Assembly: GCA_903889815.1 (NCBI GenBank)
Contig: CAISYX010000386.1
Span: 1-5,978 of the forward strand
Length of the DNA: 5,978 nt
Source: an uncultured Gammaproteobacteria bacterium
GTDB lineage: Bacteria; Pseudomonadota; Gammaproteobacteria; Pseudomonadales; Pseudohongiellaceae
Direction: 5' to 3'
This document shows positions 5,522 to 5,978 of this stretch, one piece after another. The position numbers were made by a program, and so were the translations under genes. The notes beneath the pieces are model-generated. The model made no database searches, was not told the DNA's origin, and worked only from the letters and a program-made list of their open reading frames with translations. The stretch's first letter is position 1, and every line of letters begins with the position of its first letter.

Positions 5522-5978
5522 ATGAGTGTTGCAGATCAGGATGATGCCTTGATCCGCGCTGCCCTCGAGGGTTCTGCGCGGGCCTGGGACAATCTTGTCA
5601 GGCGCCACGAGACCCAGGTGTACAACTTCAGCCTGCGGCTAACCGGCAATCCGGCTGATGCTCTGGACCTCATGCAGGATGTGTTTCTGGGGGTGTACCG
5701 CAATCTGCATCGATTTCGCGGGGAATCGCTGTTCACGACCTGGCTGTTCAGGATCGCGCACAACAAGGCGATCGACATGAACCGTCGGCGGCCTTTGTTC
5801 AGTTCACTGGACAGTGCGCTGGAACATGGCAGCGACATGCTGGAAGCGCAGGCGCAGCGCAACACCGATGCGCCGGAACAGGACCCTCTGGCCCAGTTGG
5901 ACGAATCACTGCGCAATGCCGTCATCATGTCGCATCTGGGCACTCTTCCACTCGCGCAAAGACTGATTGTGGAGTTGA
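5522..5978 (+). CDS. RpoE-like ECF RNA polymerase sigma factor (3'-truncated)
   Basis: The frame is open from ATG 5522 to the window end, giving 152 complete codons. Family members are usually about 180-210 residues, so roughly the last 30-50 are missing. Region 2 covers about residues 25-90. DALDLMQDVFLGVYRNLHRF (46-65) corresponds to the core-polymerase-binding helix (2.2), and TTWLFRIAHNKAIDMNRRR (72-90) to the -10-recognition segment (2.3/2.4). A variable acidic linker (about 91-128) follows. Region 4 starts near SLRNAVIMSHLGTLPLAQRLIVEL (129-152), just before the -35-binding helix-turn-helix, which is cut off. An in-frame ATG at 5483 would add 13 residues. Neither start has a strong Shine-Dalgarno, but GGGG at 5509-5512 and the usual N-terminal spacing favour 5522. 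An anti-sigma factor is often encoded next in such loci, but that part lies outside the window. The stress or signal is unknown. Confidence 0.9.
   Translation, partial: MSVADQDDALIRAALEGSARAWDNLVRRHETQVYNFSLRLTGNPADALDLMQDVFLGVYRNLHRFRGESLFTTWLFRIAHNKAIDMNRRRPLFSSLDSALEHGSDMLEAQAQRNTDAPEQDPLAQLDESLRNAVIMSHLGTLPLAQRLIVEL

Noticed and set aside
5162..5544. Short open frames across the palindromic element on both strands
   Set aside because: They run through the inverted repeat and the adjoining spacer, have no family resemblance or ribosome binding site, and are explained by GC-rich structured DNA.
5536..5943. Minus-strand open frame opposite the sigma gene
   Set aside because: It is the antisense of a well-conserved sigma-70 region 2 sequence. 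It has Ser/Arg-rich composition and no motif.

Overview
The window looks like ordinary chromosome from a proteobacterium, most likely a gammaproteobacterium. The signs are a moderately high GC content by eye, a Pseudomonas-like long-form 2-isopropylmalate synthase, an E. coli-Lrp-like regulator, a cytosolic-type malate dehydrogenase, and a palindromic repeat of the kind scattered through gammaproteobacterial intergenic DNA. No phage, plasmid, IS transposase, CRISPR, tRNA or rRNA is visible. The genus cannot be named from sequence alone.

Layout. (1) 2-835, +: the 3' five-sixths of a malate dehydrogenase gene, followed by a terminator-like hairpin (846-874). (2) 920-2819, +: a two-gene operon with a 14-bp overlap, encoding a LytS/AlgZ-type membrane histidine kinase and a LytTR-type response regulator. 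(3) 2836-3315, -: an Lrp/AsnC-family regulator converging on the response regulator, with a small inverted repeat at the junction. (4) 3316-3516: a divergent control region with a very AT-rich core (18% GC over 3361-3420). (5) 3517-5193, +: leuA, 2-isopropylmalate synthase. (6) 5199-5320: a 122-bp near-palindrome that starts 6 bp after the leuA stop. It has 33-bp inverted arms, a perfect internal hairpin and flanking CGTTT direct repeats, so it looks like a MITE-like or REP-like element. (7) 5326-5521: noncoding DNA with a short helically phased direct repeat. (8) 5522-end, +: an ECF sigma factor gene cut off by the window end.

How the genes may work together. The clearest link is the Lrp-like regulator divergent from leuA. 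It plausibly senses leucine or a related amino acid and controls leuA, itself, or both through the AT-rich spacer, alongside feedback inhibition of LeuA by leucine through its C-terminal domain. The kinase and regulator form a self-contained signalling pair whose signal and targets cannot be read from the window. Malate dehydrogenase (TCA cycle) and the sigma factor appear to be unrelated neighbours. No convincing new multi-gene system is present. The palindromic element after leuA is the least ordinary item.
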